Notes: a model not told the origin generated them from the sequence alone. A stretch of 42,038 nt of DNA from an uncultured archaeon (GCA_903873955.1 CAIQQL010000131.1:1-42038), one strand, 5' to 3'. Shown: positions 24,467 through 32,676, counted from the stretch's first letter. Numbers and translations are program-made.

Positions 24467-25039
24467 ATGATAAGGAGGTTGAACAGAAAGAGGGCCAAAT
24501 GGCTGGGTAGCAAAGGTGCTGCTGATGAAGGGAGCATGGTCATCTGGCTTGTTGTCGCTATTGCGGCAGCGGTCATTGTTCTCCTGTTCTTCTATGGAGG
24601 TTATGATATGATCAAAGGACTTTTTCCTTCGAAAGCCCTCACTATGGAGGCAGCCGTACAAGTTTGTAAGAACATAGGGCCTTCCTTTACAACAACACTT
24701 TGCGATAACTGGAAAGCAGTCACCATTGCGGGTGGCGACCAACTTGTTAATTGTCAATATCCCGATATACAGAACAAAATGGACTTGTCTTCGCAATTGA
24801 GATGCGGAAATACTACTGACTATAAAGATTATGGTGCGCAATATTGCATGACTCTTTTTAAGGTTAACAAAGATTATACCTCTGAACTTCGCGTCAATGG
24901 CGTACTCTGTTCGAGTTTGAGTTGTGAGGGGCTTGGAGGAAGCAGTATTGCTTCCAATAGTTCTTGTGCAACAGGTTCCGTAGAAAGAACTAAAGGGTTT
25001 GCCGGGGTTTCAGGTTCCAAGTGTTGTGTCACAGCTTAA
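24467..25039 (+). CDS. class III-signal Cys-rich pilin-like protein with own promoter
   Basis: 190 residues. A long basic leader, MIRRLNRKRAKWLGSKGAAD, is followed by E-G-S and one helix (about 25-46). A cut after SKG would leave A-A-D-E, giving the acidic residue near +4. The mature domain has about ten Cys (e.g. CSSLSCEG and KCCVTA). A separate strong TATA box suggests a higher or separately controlled level than the upstream array, so this may be a major subunit (inference). Confidence 0.75.
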   Translation: MIRRLNRKRAKWLGSKGAADEGSMVIWLVVAIAAAVIVLLFFYGGYDMIKGLFPSKALTMEAAVQVCKNIGPSFTTTLCDNWKAVTIAGGDQLVNCQYPDIQNKMDLSSQLRCGNTTDYKDYGAQYCMTLFKVNKDYTSELRVNGVLCSSLSCEGLGGSSIASNSSCATGSVERTKGFAGVSGSKCCVTA

Positions 25040-25048
25040 AGTAATTCT

Positions 25049-25183
25049 ATGAGCGATTATTGCGTCCCCGAACGTCGAAAGAATAAGAACGATAAACGTG
25101 CAAAGTCCCGTTTTAACAAATATAAGCGGGGCGGGGCGCAGAGGTCAACTACCATCACCCTGTCCAGCACCAAGTCTGAATAA
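25049..25183 (+). CDS. small basic protein, 44 aa
   Basis: 44 residues, Lys/Arg-rich in the first 30 (MSDYCVPERRKNKNDKRAKS), then a Ser/Thr-rich tail. It starts 9 nt after the previous stop and could be co-transcribed. No membrane segment or Cys pair. It may bind nucleic acid, but the family is not recognised. It is short enough that a chance frame cannot be excluded. Confidence 0.4.
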   Translation: MSDYCVPERRKNKNDKRAKSRFNKYKRGGAQRSTTITLSSTKSE

Positions 25184-25227
25184 TACTTCTCTGGACTATT
25201 AGAATCTCGGATTAAAAAAAGATTTTC

Positions 25228-26199
25228 CTATCTGGCTTTCTCTTGAATAATCTTTATCGCATAGAAAAGAATAAGCGGTCCTACTATCACTCCCACTATA
25301 CCAAAAAGAGGCACTCCGCCGACAACCCCGATCAACATGAGCAAGGGATTCATCTGGGTCCCTTCACCCATAAGCTTGCTTCGTAGAACCGTGTCTATGC
25401 CTATCATGATCACTATTGCCCCAATGACCAATATCCCTATCCCTGCAACCATATTGCCCATCGCAATATAGATGACCCCTAATGGGAGCCAGATACCCGC
25501 GGTCCCAATTCCCGGGACGAATGCAAACAAGCCGAGCAACGCGCCATAAAAGAGGGGGGCGTTAACTCCAAGGGCTGAAAACACAACTGACGCAATGATA
25601 AAGTCTACAATCGCAACAATCAATGTCCCGCGTATTATTGCATGTGTTGCTTGGTCTATCTCCTTTGCGATCTTATCCTTATTCTTGAACGGAAGATACT
25701 GCTGCAGGAACACCGTGATCTCATCCCAATGTACGAGGAAATAATACATCCCCCAGAAGATGATCAGAAGCGCGAGGATGAGAAAGGGAATATATGAGAC
25801 GAGTGAGGTGATTGTTGATATGATAAAATTCACTCCGCTTTGCCGTAAGCCATTCAAATCGAGACCTGAATTTTTCAAGAATTCATTCTGGGAAATCTTG
25901 TTTAGAAGTGCCTGAACATCATTCTGATTCAAAGACGTATATGCCTGTTGGGCTACTCCTCCAATAATGAGCAGCAGCGGGAAAAAAATAATGAATCCCA
26001 TAAATACTATACAGACCAGGGCAGAATTCCTGTCCGACATCCTCTTCCTCAATCGCAGGTACACCGGACGGAGGAGGTACGCCAGGATGAATGAAGAAAT
26101 TATCGTGATGATATATCTTTTGACAATATAGTAACTGAGCACTAAAAGCAGGGCTACTATCCCCCAGAACATGTACTTCTCAAAACCCTCTTTTTCCAT
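25228..26199 (-). CDS. AI-2E-family (PerM-like) membrane transporter
   Basis: 323 residues with about seven to eight membrane helices. The overall layout (two N-terminal helices, a polar middle part about 90-125, then a conserved C-terminal block with FVPGIGTAGIWLPLG and GGVPLFGIVGVIVGP) is characteristic of the AI-2E/PerM family of exporters. Substrates differ across the family (signal molecules, Na+/H+ exchange), so none is assigned. It is divergent from the prepilin peptidase gene; TTTATT elements lie between them. Confidence 0.9.
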   Translation of the reverse strand: MEKEGFEKYMFWGIVALLLVLSYYIVKRYIITIISSFILAYLLRPVYLRLRKRMSDRNSALVCIVFMGFIIFFPLLLIIGGVAQQAYTSLNQNDVQALLNKISQNEFLKNSGLDLNGLRQSGVNFIISTITSLVSYIPFLILALLIIFWGMYYFLVHWDEITVFLQQYLPFKNKDKIAKEIDQATHAIIRGTLIVAIVDFIIASVVFSALGVNAPLFYGALLGLFAFVPGIGTAGIWLPLGVIYIAMGNMVAGIGILVIGAIVIMIGIDTVLRSKLMGEGTQMNPLLMLIGVVGGVPLFGIVGVIVGPLILFYAIKIIQEKAR

Positions 26200-26250
26200 T
26201 ATTCTATCTACGATACTAAGGTTAATAAAGATTCTTTATATTACAGGGGC

Positions 26251-27102
26251 ATGGAGGAATACTATTTTCTATTTGGGTTGGCTATCCTCTGGACTTTTTT
26301 TGCAACCATCCAGGACCTCAAGACGCGGGAAGTCGCAAATTGGATCACTTTTTCCCTGATTGGATTTGCGTTGACCTATAGAGGTTTCTATGCGCTTCTG
26401 TATCACGACTTTGCGTTTTTCTATCTCGGTGTTCTAGGCTGTCTTATCTTTGTAGCTTTGGCCTTCATGTTTTATTATGGGCGTGTTTTTGCGGGAGGTG
26501 ATGCCAAACTTCTTATGGGTATCGGGGCAATCCTGCCTTTTACCGGCGTACTGCAATTCGCTTTATGGAGTGCTTTGTTTTTGTTCCTTCTTTTCTTCTC
26601 AGGTGCCTGTTATAGTGTGTTTTATAGCCTGCTTCTTGTCACGAGAAACTATGCCTCCTTCAAACGGTCATTCAAGCAAAAGCTGCATACTTTTCGTCTA
26701 ATCCTTCTTCTCGCAGCAGTTTGCGCTATGGTCGTTCTTCTTGCCTTAGGACTGCATACCCTGGGCATAGTGTCCGCATTATTTGTCTTTGGTATTCCTA
26801 TCCTGTATGCCTATCTTAAATCTCTTGAAGAGACTTGCATGATAAAACTCACTTCCCCTGACAAGCTTACTGAAGGCGACTGGCTTGAAAAAGAAGTTCG
26901 TCTGGGGAAACGTCTCATCTCGAGGAGTGTGCATGGCCTGACCTTAGAAGAGATTGGACTTTTACGCAAAGCCAAGAAAAAAGTTTACATCAAGGAAGGA
27001 ATCCCCTTTGTTCCTGCATTTTTTATCGCGCTGGTCTTTACGGCACTCTTCTTTTTAATTTTACGACTGGATTTTCAGACGATTTTTTGGTTTCTATTTT
27101 AA
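26251..27102 (+). CDS. A24-family prepilin/preflagellin peptidase
   Basis: 283 residues, multi-pass. This is an aspartic membrane protease that removes class III signals from pilin-like precursors. Two catalytic Asp motifs are visible: one after helix 1 (QDLKTREVANW, Asp near residue 24) and the GxGD-type motif in the variant GGDAKLL (Asp near residue 87). A soluble segment at about 190-255 between the last two helices resembles the archaeal FlaK/PibD-type insert. It is the only such peptidase in the window and the natural processor of the pilin-like proteins at 17721-25039. Its last 65 nt overlap the opposing HIT-like gene. Confidence 0.88.
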   Translation: MEEYYFLFGLAILWTFFATIQDLKTREVANWITFSLIGFALTYRGFYALLYHDFAFFYLGVLGCLIFVALAFMFYYGRVFAGGDAKLLMGIGAILPFTGVLQFALWSALFLFLLFFSGACYSVFYSLLLVTRNYASFKRSFKQKLHTFRLILLLAAVCAMVVLLALGLHTLGIVSALFVFGIPILYAYLKSLEETCMIKLTSPDKLTEGDWLEKEVRLGKRLISRSVHGLTLEEIGLLRKAKKKVYIKEGIPFVPAFFIALVFTALFFLILRLDFQTIFWFLF

Positions 27103-27655
27103 TCACTTCTTTCTTAGGTTTTGGTTCTAGTTTCTTTGCAACACTTTCCAATTCGGTTTTTTCCGCTTTTTTTCTTGGAGAGTTCAAGGTAAGCGGACCG
27201 TTGTACACCGGGATCAGGTTCAGGATCTTTTCGCCAAACTTTACCTCAGACTGCATCTCGACTGATTTTGCAGAGAGCCCCTCCATCAGCTTGATCACCA
27301 TCTTCTGTCCAAACAGCAAAACCTTCTGAGGCATCTCTTTTTGGTCGGTTATCGCCTCTTTTGGGATAATCAGGGTGTGTCCTTCTGAGGCAGGGTTTAT
27401 CTCAAGAACCGCAATGGCGCTGTCATCTTCTCCAATGCGCACTGAATCTACCTCTTTGTCTACCAACATCCTAAAAATCGTTTTACTGCCTGCTCTCCCC
27501 TGAGTGCGCTGTTCATTGACCAACTCTTCTATGGCCTCTGGAGTTAGTTCATTGATCTGCTTTTCCGCCTTGGCACGCTGGTCTGGGTGTAAATGAGCAA
27601 CCTGGGCATAGAGCTGTTTTTTTACTTCATTGATCTCTTCAGAGGTAAGGGCCAT
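27038..27655 (-). CDS. HIT-like domain protein with N-terminal helical extension
   Basis: 205 residues. Residues 1-50 are charged and helical (ELTPEAIEELVNEQR). Residues 60-140 match the HIT fold: FRMLVDKEVDSV, then NPASEGHTLIIPKEAI, the classic N-P-x4-G-H-T-L-I-I-P-K. The catalytic H-x-H-x-H of active HIT nucleotide hydrolases is not visible, so it may bind rather than cleave nucleotides. The Lys-rich C-terminal tail (150-205) overlaps the end of the prepilin peptidase gene on the other strand. A TATA-like CTTTAAACT lies upstream of its start. Confidence 0.78.
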   Translation of the reverse strand: MALTSEEINEVKKQLYAQVAHLHPDQRAKAEKQINELTPEAIEELVNEQRTQGRAGSKTIFRMLVDKEVDSVRIGEDDSAIAVLEINPASEGHTLIIPKEAITDQKEMPQKVLLFGQKMVIKLMEGLSAKSVEMQSEVKFGEKILNLIPVYNGPLTLNSPRKKAEKTELESVAKKLEPKPKKEVIKIETKKSSENPVVKLKRRVP

Positions 27656-27692
27656 ATTCTAGTGAACAAAGAATAGTTTAAAGATTTTAGGT

Positions 27693-27965
27693 TTAGCCAA
27701 ACGCTCTGCGGTAATCTTCAATGGTTGCTGAGGAGACGTGTTCGATGGCTGCTAGTTTGTCTTCAACTATGCTCGTATCCTTCTCTTCCTGCCAAGCCAT
27801 CTTCATCATGACGGCTATCAAACCAAATGCGATAGGCCTTTCTTCAAAAGAGATATTCTTTGCGCCTTCTTGCTCAAGCAGAGCCTTGGCTGACTTCTTG
27901 ATTGCTTCAAGGTTAGCCTGAGGAGAATCAGGCATTATTTTCACAATTATTGCTGCAATTGCCAT
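27693..27965 (-). CDS. elongation factor 1-beta (aEF-1beta)
   Basis: 90 residues, the normal archaeal length. It is the guanine-nucleotide exchange factor for aEF-1alpha in translation elongation. Features are AAIIVKIMPDSP, IKKSAKALLEQEG, the core ERPIAFGLIAVMMKM and the end SSATIEDYRRAFG. A TATA box TTTATAAA lies about 26-35 nt upstream. Confidence 0.93.
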   Translation of the reverse strand: MAIAAIIVKIMPDSPQANLEAIKKSAKALLEQEGAKNISFEERPIAFGLIAVMMKMAWQEEKDTSIVEDKLAAIEHVSSATIEDYRRAFG

Positions 27966-27991
27966 AGTAAATAGGAAATGCTCTTGAAGGT

Positions 27992-28534
27992 TTATAAATC
28001 TACCCGTCCCTTAATCTGATTTTTTTCTACTAAACCGTAGGTAGTACTGTCAATGCTAACTTTTCGATTATCCCCCAACAAGAGATACTCTCCTGATGGG
28101 ATGACATTGTGGTAGTATCGAAGTTGGGTCTCAATTATCTGATTTGAGGTATTATAAAACGATTTTTCTAGAACATAAGTCTCATTAACCTGTTGTCCAT
28201 TACGATAAAGCTCTCCCTGATCTCCAAAGCTAATACTGTCTCCAGGTATTGCAATCACTCTCTTTACTACCTCTCCTTCCTTAGGATCTATTAACGCCGC
28301 TACGACATCTCCTTGCTGGATGGAATGAGAGAGATAATATCCATATCTTTCCGTCACAACCTGGCCATCATTTAACGTCGGTTCCATGGATGTCCCGGCT
28401 ATCATTTTCTTTACACCAGGAATCTCCTTTTGTGGTATGGGCTCTTTTTTCTGTAAAAAGGCAAACGAAAGCACACAGCACAGTATCAGGATTGTCCCGA
28501 CCAAAAAGAAGAGACTTCTATCTTTTTTTCTCAT
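27992..28534 (-). CDS. lepB: signal peptidase I, bacterial (Ser-Lys) type
   Basis: 180 residues from the ATG at 28534. An in-frame GTG three codons earlier is less likely given the ATAAAG element near 28560. One N-terminal membrane helix (8-26), then box B GTSMEPTL (Ser49), box D VVKRVIAIPGD (Lys91) and box E LLLGDN with S-x-D-S. The Ser/Lys pair is the bacterial form; most archaeal Sec11-type enzymes have His instead of Lys. It cleaves Sec signal peptides on the outside of the membrane, and several such proteins are encoded in this window. Confidence 0.92.
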   Translation of the reverse strand: MRKKDRSLFFLVGTILILCCVLSFAFLQKKEPIPQKEIPGVKKMIAGTSMEPTLNDGQVVTERYGYYLSHSIQQGDVVAALIDPKEGEVVKRVIAIPGDSISFGDQGELYRNGQQVNETYVLEKSFYNTSNQIIETQLRYYHNVIPSGEYLLLGDNRKVSIDSTTYGLVEKNQIKGRVDL

Positions 28535-28625
28535 GACTCTCACAGGTTTTTTTGCTTTATGTAGTCTTCGCCTTTTTGTTTTTCATCAACACAATACTTT
28601 TAAATGACCCTCGCTTCGATAGTTT

Positions 28626-29576
28626 ATGAATGATAACTATCTGCAACTGGTCGAACGTATTGCAAAGGCATCTGGACTTGAGACCGGCGAGATAGAACGA
28701 AAAGTTGAGGGGAAAAGAGCAAAGCTATCCGGTCTTGTTTCTAAAGAAGGGGCAGCGCAGATTGTAGCTGCTGAGCTAGGTATCAACTTTGACAAAGAAC
28801 GGATGAAAATCTCTGAGATTGTCTCTGGCATGAAACGTGTTAATGTCATTGGCAAGATCATCAATATCTCTCCTGTGCGTACTTTCTCAAAGAACGGGCG
28901 GGAAGGAAAGGTCTGTAATATTGTCCTTGCTGATGAGAGTTCCAATATCAAGCTAGTTCTCTGGGACACAAATCATATCTCTCTTTTTGAGAACAATACC
29001 TTCAAACTTGGTGATGTCATAGAAGTCTCCAATGGTCAGATGCGCACGGGTGAAATCCATCTTTCCTCTTTTGGAGATATCAAACTCAGTAACGAAAAGC
29101 TAAATGTTGTGGTGTCGGAGAGGGTTTTCAATACAGTCAAGCTTTTAGACGCAAAGAGCGGGCAGAGCCTGAAAGTTAGAGCCGTGATAGTGCAAGTCTT
29201 TGATCCCCGTTATTTCGAAGTATGCCCTGAATGTGGCAAGCGTGCCCTTGAAGGAGAATGCAAAGTGCATGGGAAAATTGAGCCTCGGAAACGTGCATTG
29301 CTTAATGTTGTGCTTGATGATGGCTCAGAGACCATCCGTTCTGTCCTTTTCAATGAAGGCATTTCCCTTTTAGGCTTTACCGACGAGGAAGTCTACTCCC
29401 TTGAAAAGTTCCTTGAGAAAAAGAACAGCATCCTTGGCGAAGAAAAGTATTTTTATGGTGCCGTACGTACCAATGCCCTCTATAATACCACTGAACTGTC
29501 TATTGAAAAAGTTGAACCTGTCGATCCAACCATCCTTATCACGGAATTAGAGCAGACCATCGCGAAAAAATCCTAG
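28626..29576 (+). CDS. rpa: replication protein A (RPA)-type single-stranded DNA binding protein
   Basis: 316 residues. Residues 1-60 are a helical N-terminal domain. An OB-fold follows at about 70-165 (VNVIGKIINISPVRTF, then VLADESSNIKLVLWD), then a second region with a zinc-finger C-P-E-C-G-K with a further Cys and His (C-K-V-H) near 199-216, embedded in a second OB-fold. This is the arrangement of archaeal RPA. It protects ssDNA in replication and repair; radA lies two genes downstream. TATA box ACTTTTAAATG at 28596-28606. Confidence 0.9.
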   Translation: MNDNYLQLVERIAKASGLETGEIERKVEGKRAKLSGLVSKEGAAQIVAAELGINFDKERMKISEIVSGMKRVNVIGKIINISPVRTFSKNGREGKVCNIVLADESSNIKLVLWDTNHISLFENNTFKLGDVIEVSNGQMRTGEIHLSSFGDIKLSNEKLNVVVSERVFNTVKLLDAKSGQSLKVRAVIVQVFDPRYFEVCPECGKRALEGECKVHGKIEPRKRALLNVVLDDGSETIRSVLFNEGISLLGFTDEEVYSLEKFLEKKNSILGEEKYFYGAVRTNALYNTTELSIEKVEPVDPTILITELEQTIAKKS

Positions 29577-29613
29577 GCATTACCTTTATATCTTTCTTTA
29601 CTCTTTTTAGTCC

Positions 29614-30072
29614 ATGCTGATGCGCACCCATCTTGCCCTTACCCTTGTTTTTTGTTTAGTCCTTGCTCCCTATCTCGTCCATCCCCTCATTGTTACTGCT
29701 TTAGCCGCAGGATTCACCTCCTTGCCAGATATCGACAGTGCACATTCTTTTTTTGGAAAGCGCTGGTTCTTACGTCCTTTACAACTTATCACCAAGCATC
29801 GAGGGATGCTGCATAGCTTCACTCTTTGCATCCTTCTTTCTTTCTTGTTCGCATTTATCCTGCCTATTTTGTCTCTCCCTCTCTTTGTAGGATATTCAAG
29901 CCATCTTCTAGCAGACAGCACAACTATTGAAGGTATTACTCCTTTTTGGCCATCCCAAAAAAAGATTACAGGCGCTTTACGGACTGGTGGGAAACGTGAG
30001 ATTTTCCTTTTTTATGGCTTGCTTGGCGTAAGTTTGGTCCTTTTCCTCCGTTATCTTTACCTTTTTTCATAA
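29614..30072 (+). CDS. YdjM/DUF457-type membrane metal-dependent hydrolase-like protein
   Basis: 152 residues, four membrane helices. Family motifs are LPDIDSAHS (Asp pair), HRGMLHSF and GYSSHLLAD, with conserved His and Asp thought to bind metal. Such proteins are inner-membrane, sometimes annotated as metal-dependent hydrolases, but no reaction is established. TTTATA lies about 25-30 nt before the ATG. It sits between rpa and radA but has its own promoter. Confidence 0.88.
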   Translation: MLMRTHLALTLVFCLVLAPYLVHPLIVTALAAGFTSLPDIDSAHSFFGKRWFLRPLQLITKHRGMLHSFTLCILLSFLFAFILPILSLPLFVGYSSHLLADSTTIEGITPFWPSQKKITGALRTGGKREIFLFYGLLGVSLVLFLRYLYLFS

Positions 30073-30135
30073 TTTTCCTCGAAGGTTGTTTTTGAGTGTT
30101 ATAAAGTTTATAAAGCGGTCCGCTTTCTGTTCACT

Positions 30136-31167
30136 ATGGTCAAATCCGACGAAGAGAAGAAAGTAAAAGAGGTCAAGGAAAAAGAAGAGAAGCCCAAAGA
30201 AGAGGAAAAAGAAAAAGAAGTCAGTATCACAGACGTCCCTGGTATCGGCCCGGGCATAGCCGCAAAACTTGAGGCTGCAGGAGTGTATGATCTCATGGGC
30301 CTTGCCGTCATGAGTCCCGTTAACCTTGCAAACATGGCCGGGATTGGAGAGGCTGTTGCCCGAAAGGCTATCCAGGCAGCACGAGGTATGTTACAGCTTG
30401 GTTTTATCGACGGCGTAGAATTTTCCAAAAAACGTGAAGATATCATCTATATCACCTCAGGCTCACAGAATTTGAATAATCTTCTGGGTGGAAGAGGAGT
30501 GGAAACGAAGTCCCTGACAGAGGCGTATGGTGCCTTTGGCAGTGGCAAAACGCAGCTAGGTTTAACCCTAGCTGTGAATGTTCAATTACCCAAGGACAAA
30601 GGGGGGGCGAATGCCAAAGCAGTCTTTATCGATACTGAAGGAACCTTCAGACCTGAAAGAATCCGTCAAATTGCTGAAGGCGTAGGTGCAAATCCCGAAA
30701 AAGTCCTTAAAAATATTCTCGTAGCCCGTGCATTCAATTCCGATCATCAAATCCTTCTTGTTGACAAAATCAGTGAGATGATCAAAAATGGTGAACCTAT
30801 AAAACTAGTGGTCATCGACTCCCTGACCGCACATTTCCGTGCAGAGTTTACAGGGAGAGGAGAACTTGCAGACCGTCAGCATAAACTCAATCGATATCTG
30901 CATACGCTTATCACCCTTTCTGAAAAGCATAACCTTGCTGTTTATGTCACCAATCAGGTCATGGCAAACCCTGCAATGATGTTTGGAGACCCTACAACCG
31001 CTGTTGGAGGGAATATTGTCGGGCATGCGTCTACTTATCGCCTTTATCTCAGAAAGGGTAAGCAAGGGAGCAGAGTCGCAAAACTGATTGACTCCCCAAA
31101 TCTTCCAGACAATGAATGCCAGTTCTTTGTCACCATGGCTGGTGTCCGTGACGGAGACACTTCCTAA
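30136..31167 (+). CDS. radA: RadA recombinase
   Basis: 343 residues. It forms filaments on ssDNA and carries out strand exchange in homologous recombination. A charged Lys/Glu tail (1-30) precedes a helix-hairpin-helix domain (about 33-85, PGIGPGIAAKLEAAG). The oligomerisation motif region reads GFIDG, where FxxA is usual. ATPase core: Walker A GAFGSGKT (132-139), VFIDTEGTFRPERI, Walker B KLVVIDSLT, and the L2-region NQVMANPAMMFGDPTTAVGG. TATA box TTTATAAAG at 30107-30115. It converges with the Fn3-like gene (gap 5 nt). Confidence 0.97.
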   Translation: MVKSDEEKKVKEVKEKEEKPKEEEKEKEVSITDVPGIGPGIAAKLEAAGVYDLMGLAVMSPVNLANMAGIGEAVARKAIQAARGMLQLGFIDGVEFSKKREDIIYITSGSQNLNNLLGGRGVETKSLTEAYGAFGSGKTQLGLTLAVNVQLPKDKGGANAKAVFIDTEGTFRPERIRQIAEGVGANPEKVLKNILVARAFNSDHQILLVDKISEMIKNGEPIKLVVIDSLTAHFRAEFTGRGELADRQHKLNRYLHTLITLSEKHNLAVYVTNQVMANPAMMFGDPTTAVGGNIVGHASTYRLYLRKGKQGSRVAKLIDSPNLPDNECQFFVTMAGVRDGDTS

Positions 31168-31172
31168 TTTCT

Positions 31173-31865
31173 TTAGAGTTTTCTCACTCTGAACTTCACA
31201 GGCGCAACAGCCATACCTGCCAATGGACTGAGTCTCTGGGTGATGAGCACCTGACTTGGAAGGGAATCTTGCATGTAAAGCTCGATCTTCTCCCTTATCT
31301 TTCCTTCTGCTGATTCCTGGAAAGTCACATTTTGACGAATAAACTGTCTTGGTGCGTCATTGGTAGTTCCTTGGTATTGAAATTGCGGATGATACGGGGC
31401 ATCTTTAGGCCGAAGATAAACCAAACTGACTCGAATCATATTGTCGACAATCTCTGCCTGTGCGCTTTCAGTTTCGACCTCAAACCAAGGTACTTCTTCA
31501 GAAATATCACTTTCGATTCTTGCATTAGGAGGTTTACCTTTATAAGCCGTGACGGCAAAATAAAATGCGGTGGCTAAGGGGAATCCGTTGGTAAACTGGA
31601 GGATATTGGTATATCCTACGTCTGTTGTATTAGTATACTGTCTTCTTTCTCCGCCAAAAAACACCTGAAATCCATCTATCATATCGGGTTGGTTATTATG
31701 GTCCCACTTCAAAGAAATCTTTGTTTTTCCCATGTATCTTGCGATAGGCACTTCCGGAGAGCTTTGGGCCAAGGAATTAGCTGCAACATTCCCGGCAGCA
31801 AGAGCACATACTAAAGATACCAATCCTTTCAATTTACTTATTTTGAAATTATTTTCTTTTTTCAT
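31173..31865 (-). CDS. secreted fibronectin-III-like protein, copy 2 of a tandem pair
   Basis: 230 residues from the ATG at 31865; a GTG four codons upstream is less likely. Basic start, hydrophobic signal region (about 10-34, LVSLVCALAAGNVAANSLAQ) and then a Fn3-like domain (about 45-140: ISLKWDHNN, GFQVFFGGERRQYTN, FAVTAYKG). A second domain of about 90 residues follows, ending in the C-terminal sequence APVKFRVRKL. The neighbour at 31901 has the same order and almost the same end. The style (W-D..., G-F/Y-x-V/I-x-F/W-G) is common in bacterial secreted Fn3 proteins. Ligand unknown. Confidence 0.75.
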   Translation of the reverse strand: MKKENNFKISKLKGLVSLVCALAAGNVAANSLAQSSPEVPIARYMGKTKISLKWDHNNQPDMIDGFQVFFGGERRQYTNTTDVGYTNILQFTNGFPLATAFYFAVTAYKGKPPNARIESDISEEVPWFEVETESAQAEIVDNMIRVSLVYLRPKDAPYHPQFQYQGTTNDAPRQFIRQNVTFQESAEGKIREKIELYMQDSLPSQVLITQRLSPLAGMAVAPVKFRVRKL

Positions 31866-31900
31866 TTTCTCTGACACAACGTTTTCAAAGATTTATTCAT

Positions 31901-32566
31901 TTAGAGTTTTCTTACTCTAAACTTCGAAGGTGCAACGGCTTTTGGTCCTTGAGAGGCATATGCCTGACTTACCAATATCTGGTCCAGATTTTCCTGCAAA
32001 ACAAGTTCGACTGTCTCGCGTACGTATTGAGCATTCACTGGAGTTTGAGAGATTACCCTTTCACTGAGAAATGGTTTGTATGCACTATTTGTCGAAGCTC
32101 GGTAATTAAACCTCATAGTGTATGACGCATCCCTTTGTCTTTGATAGGTCATCGTCACCTTGACACCATTGCTGATTATCTGACTGAATATGCTTTCGCC
32201 TTCTATTTCATACCAACTGATCTGATTTGAATGCGCGCTTTTATTTTTATAGGCATCATAAGCATCAACCACAAAAAAATGCTCTAACTTTAATGGGAAG
32301 CTTTCGGGGAAGGAATACACGGTCACGTTTCCTACATCTCTATTGGTGACATAGTTGCCGCTTTTGAACCCCCATAAAATCTCATATCCTGCAACTCTCT
32401 GATCGCGGCTAGCATCCCATCCTACTCCCAGCGTTGTTCGTATCTCATAGTTGACGGGTGGAGGGAGCTGTACGTTCTGGGCAGGAGCATGTGAAGTGAT
32501 GGAGGTCATTGCCAGAGCACCAATCGAGGTCGTTAGACTCTTTATTTTTTTAAATTTCCTCTTCAT
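31901..32566 (-). CDS. secreted fibronectin-III-like protein, copy 1 of a tandem pair
   Basis: 221 residues. A signal peptide at 1-29 (KSLTTSIGALAMTSITSHAP) precedes a Fn3-like domain (about 43-125: VGWDASRDQRVAGYEILWG, VVDAYDA and SNQISWYE), then a second domain that parallels the downstream copy and ends APSKFRVRKL. The two copies are diverged in protein sequence but share the tail at both DNA and protein level. The gap between them is 35 nt. The fixed basic tail may be a sorting or interaction signal. It is divergent from the Nudix gene. Confidence 0.75.
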   Translation of the reverse strand: MKRKFKKIKSLTTSIGALAMTSITSHAPAQNVQLPPPVNYEIRTTLGVGWDASRDQRVAGYEILWGFKSGNYVTNRDVGNVTVYSFPESFPLKLEHFFVVDAYDAYKNKSAHSNQISWYEIEGESIFSQIISNGVKVTMTYQRQRDASYTMRFNYRASTNSAYKPFLSERVISQTPVNAQYVRETVELVLQENLDQILVSQAYASQGPKAVAPSKFRVRKL

Positions 32567-32676
32567 TTGGTTAGATATCCCCTCTTCATTATATTCTTTT
32601 CTCTTCTTGGGAACTTTTAAACTATATTGTGCTCTTGTTTCATAATCCTTTAAAAGTACCTTCTTTTCTTTTTCTC

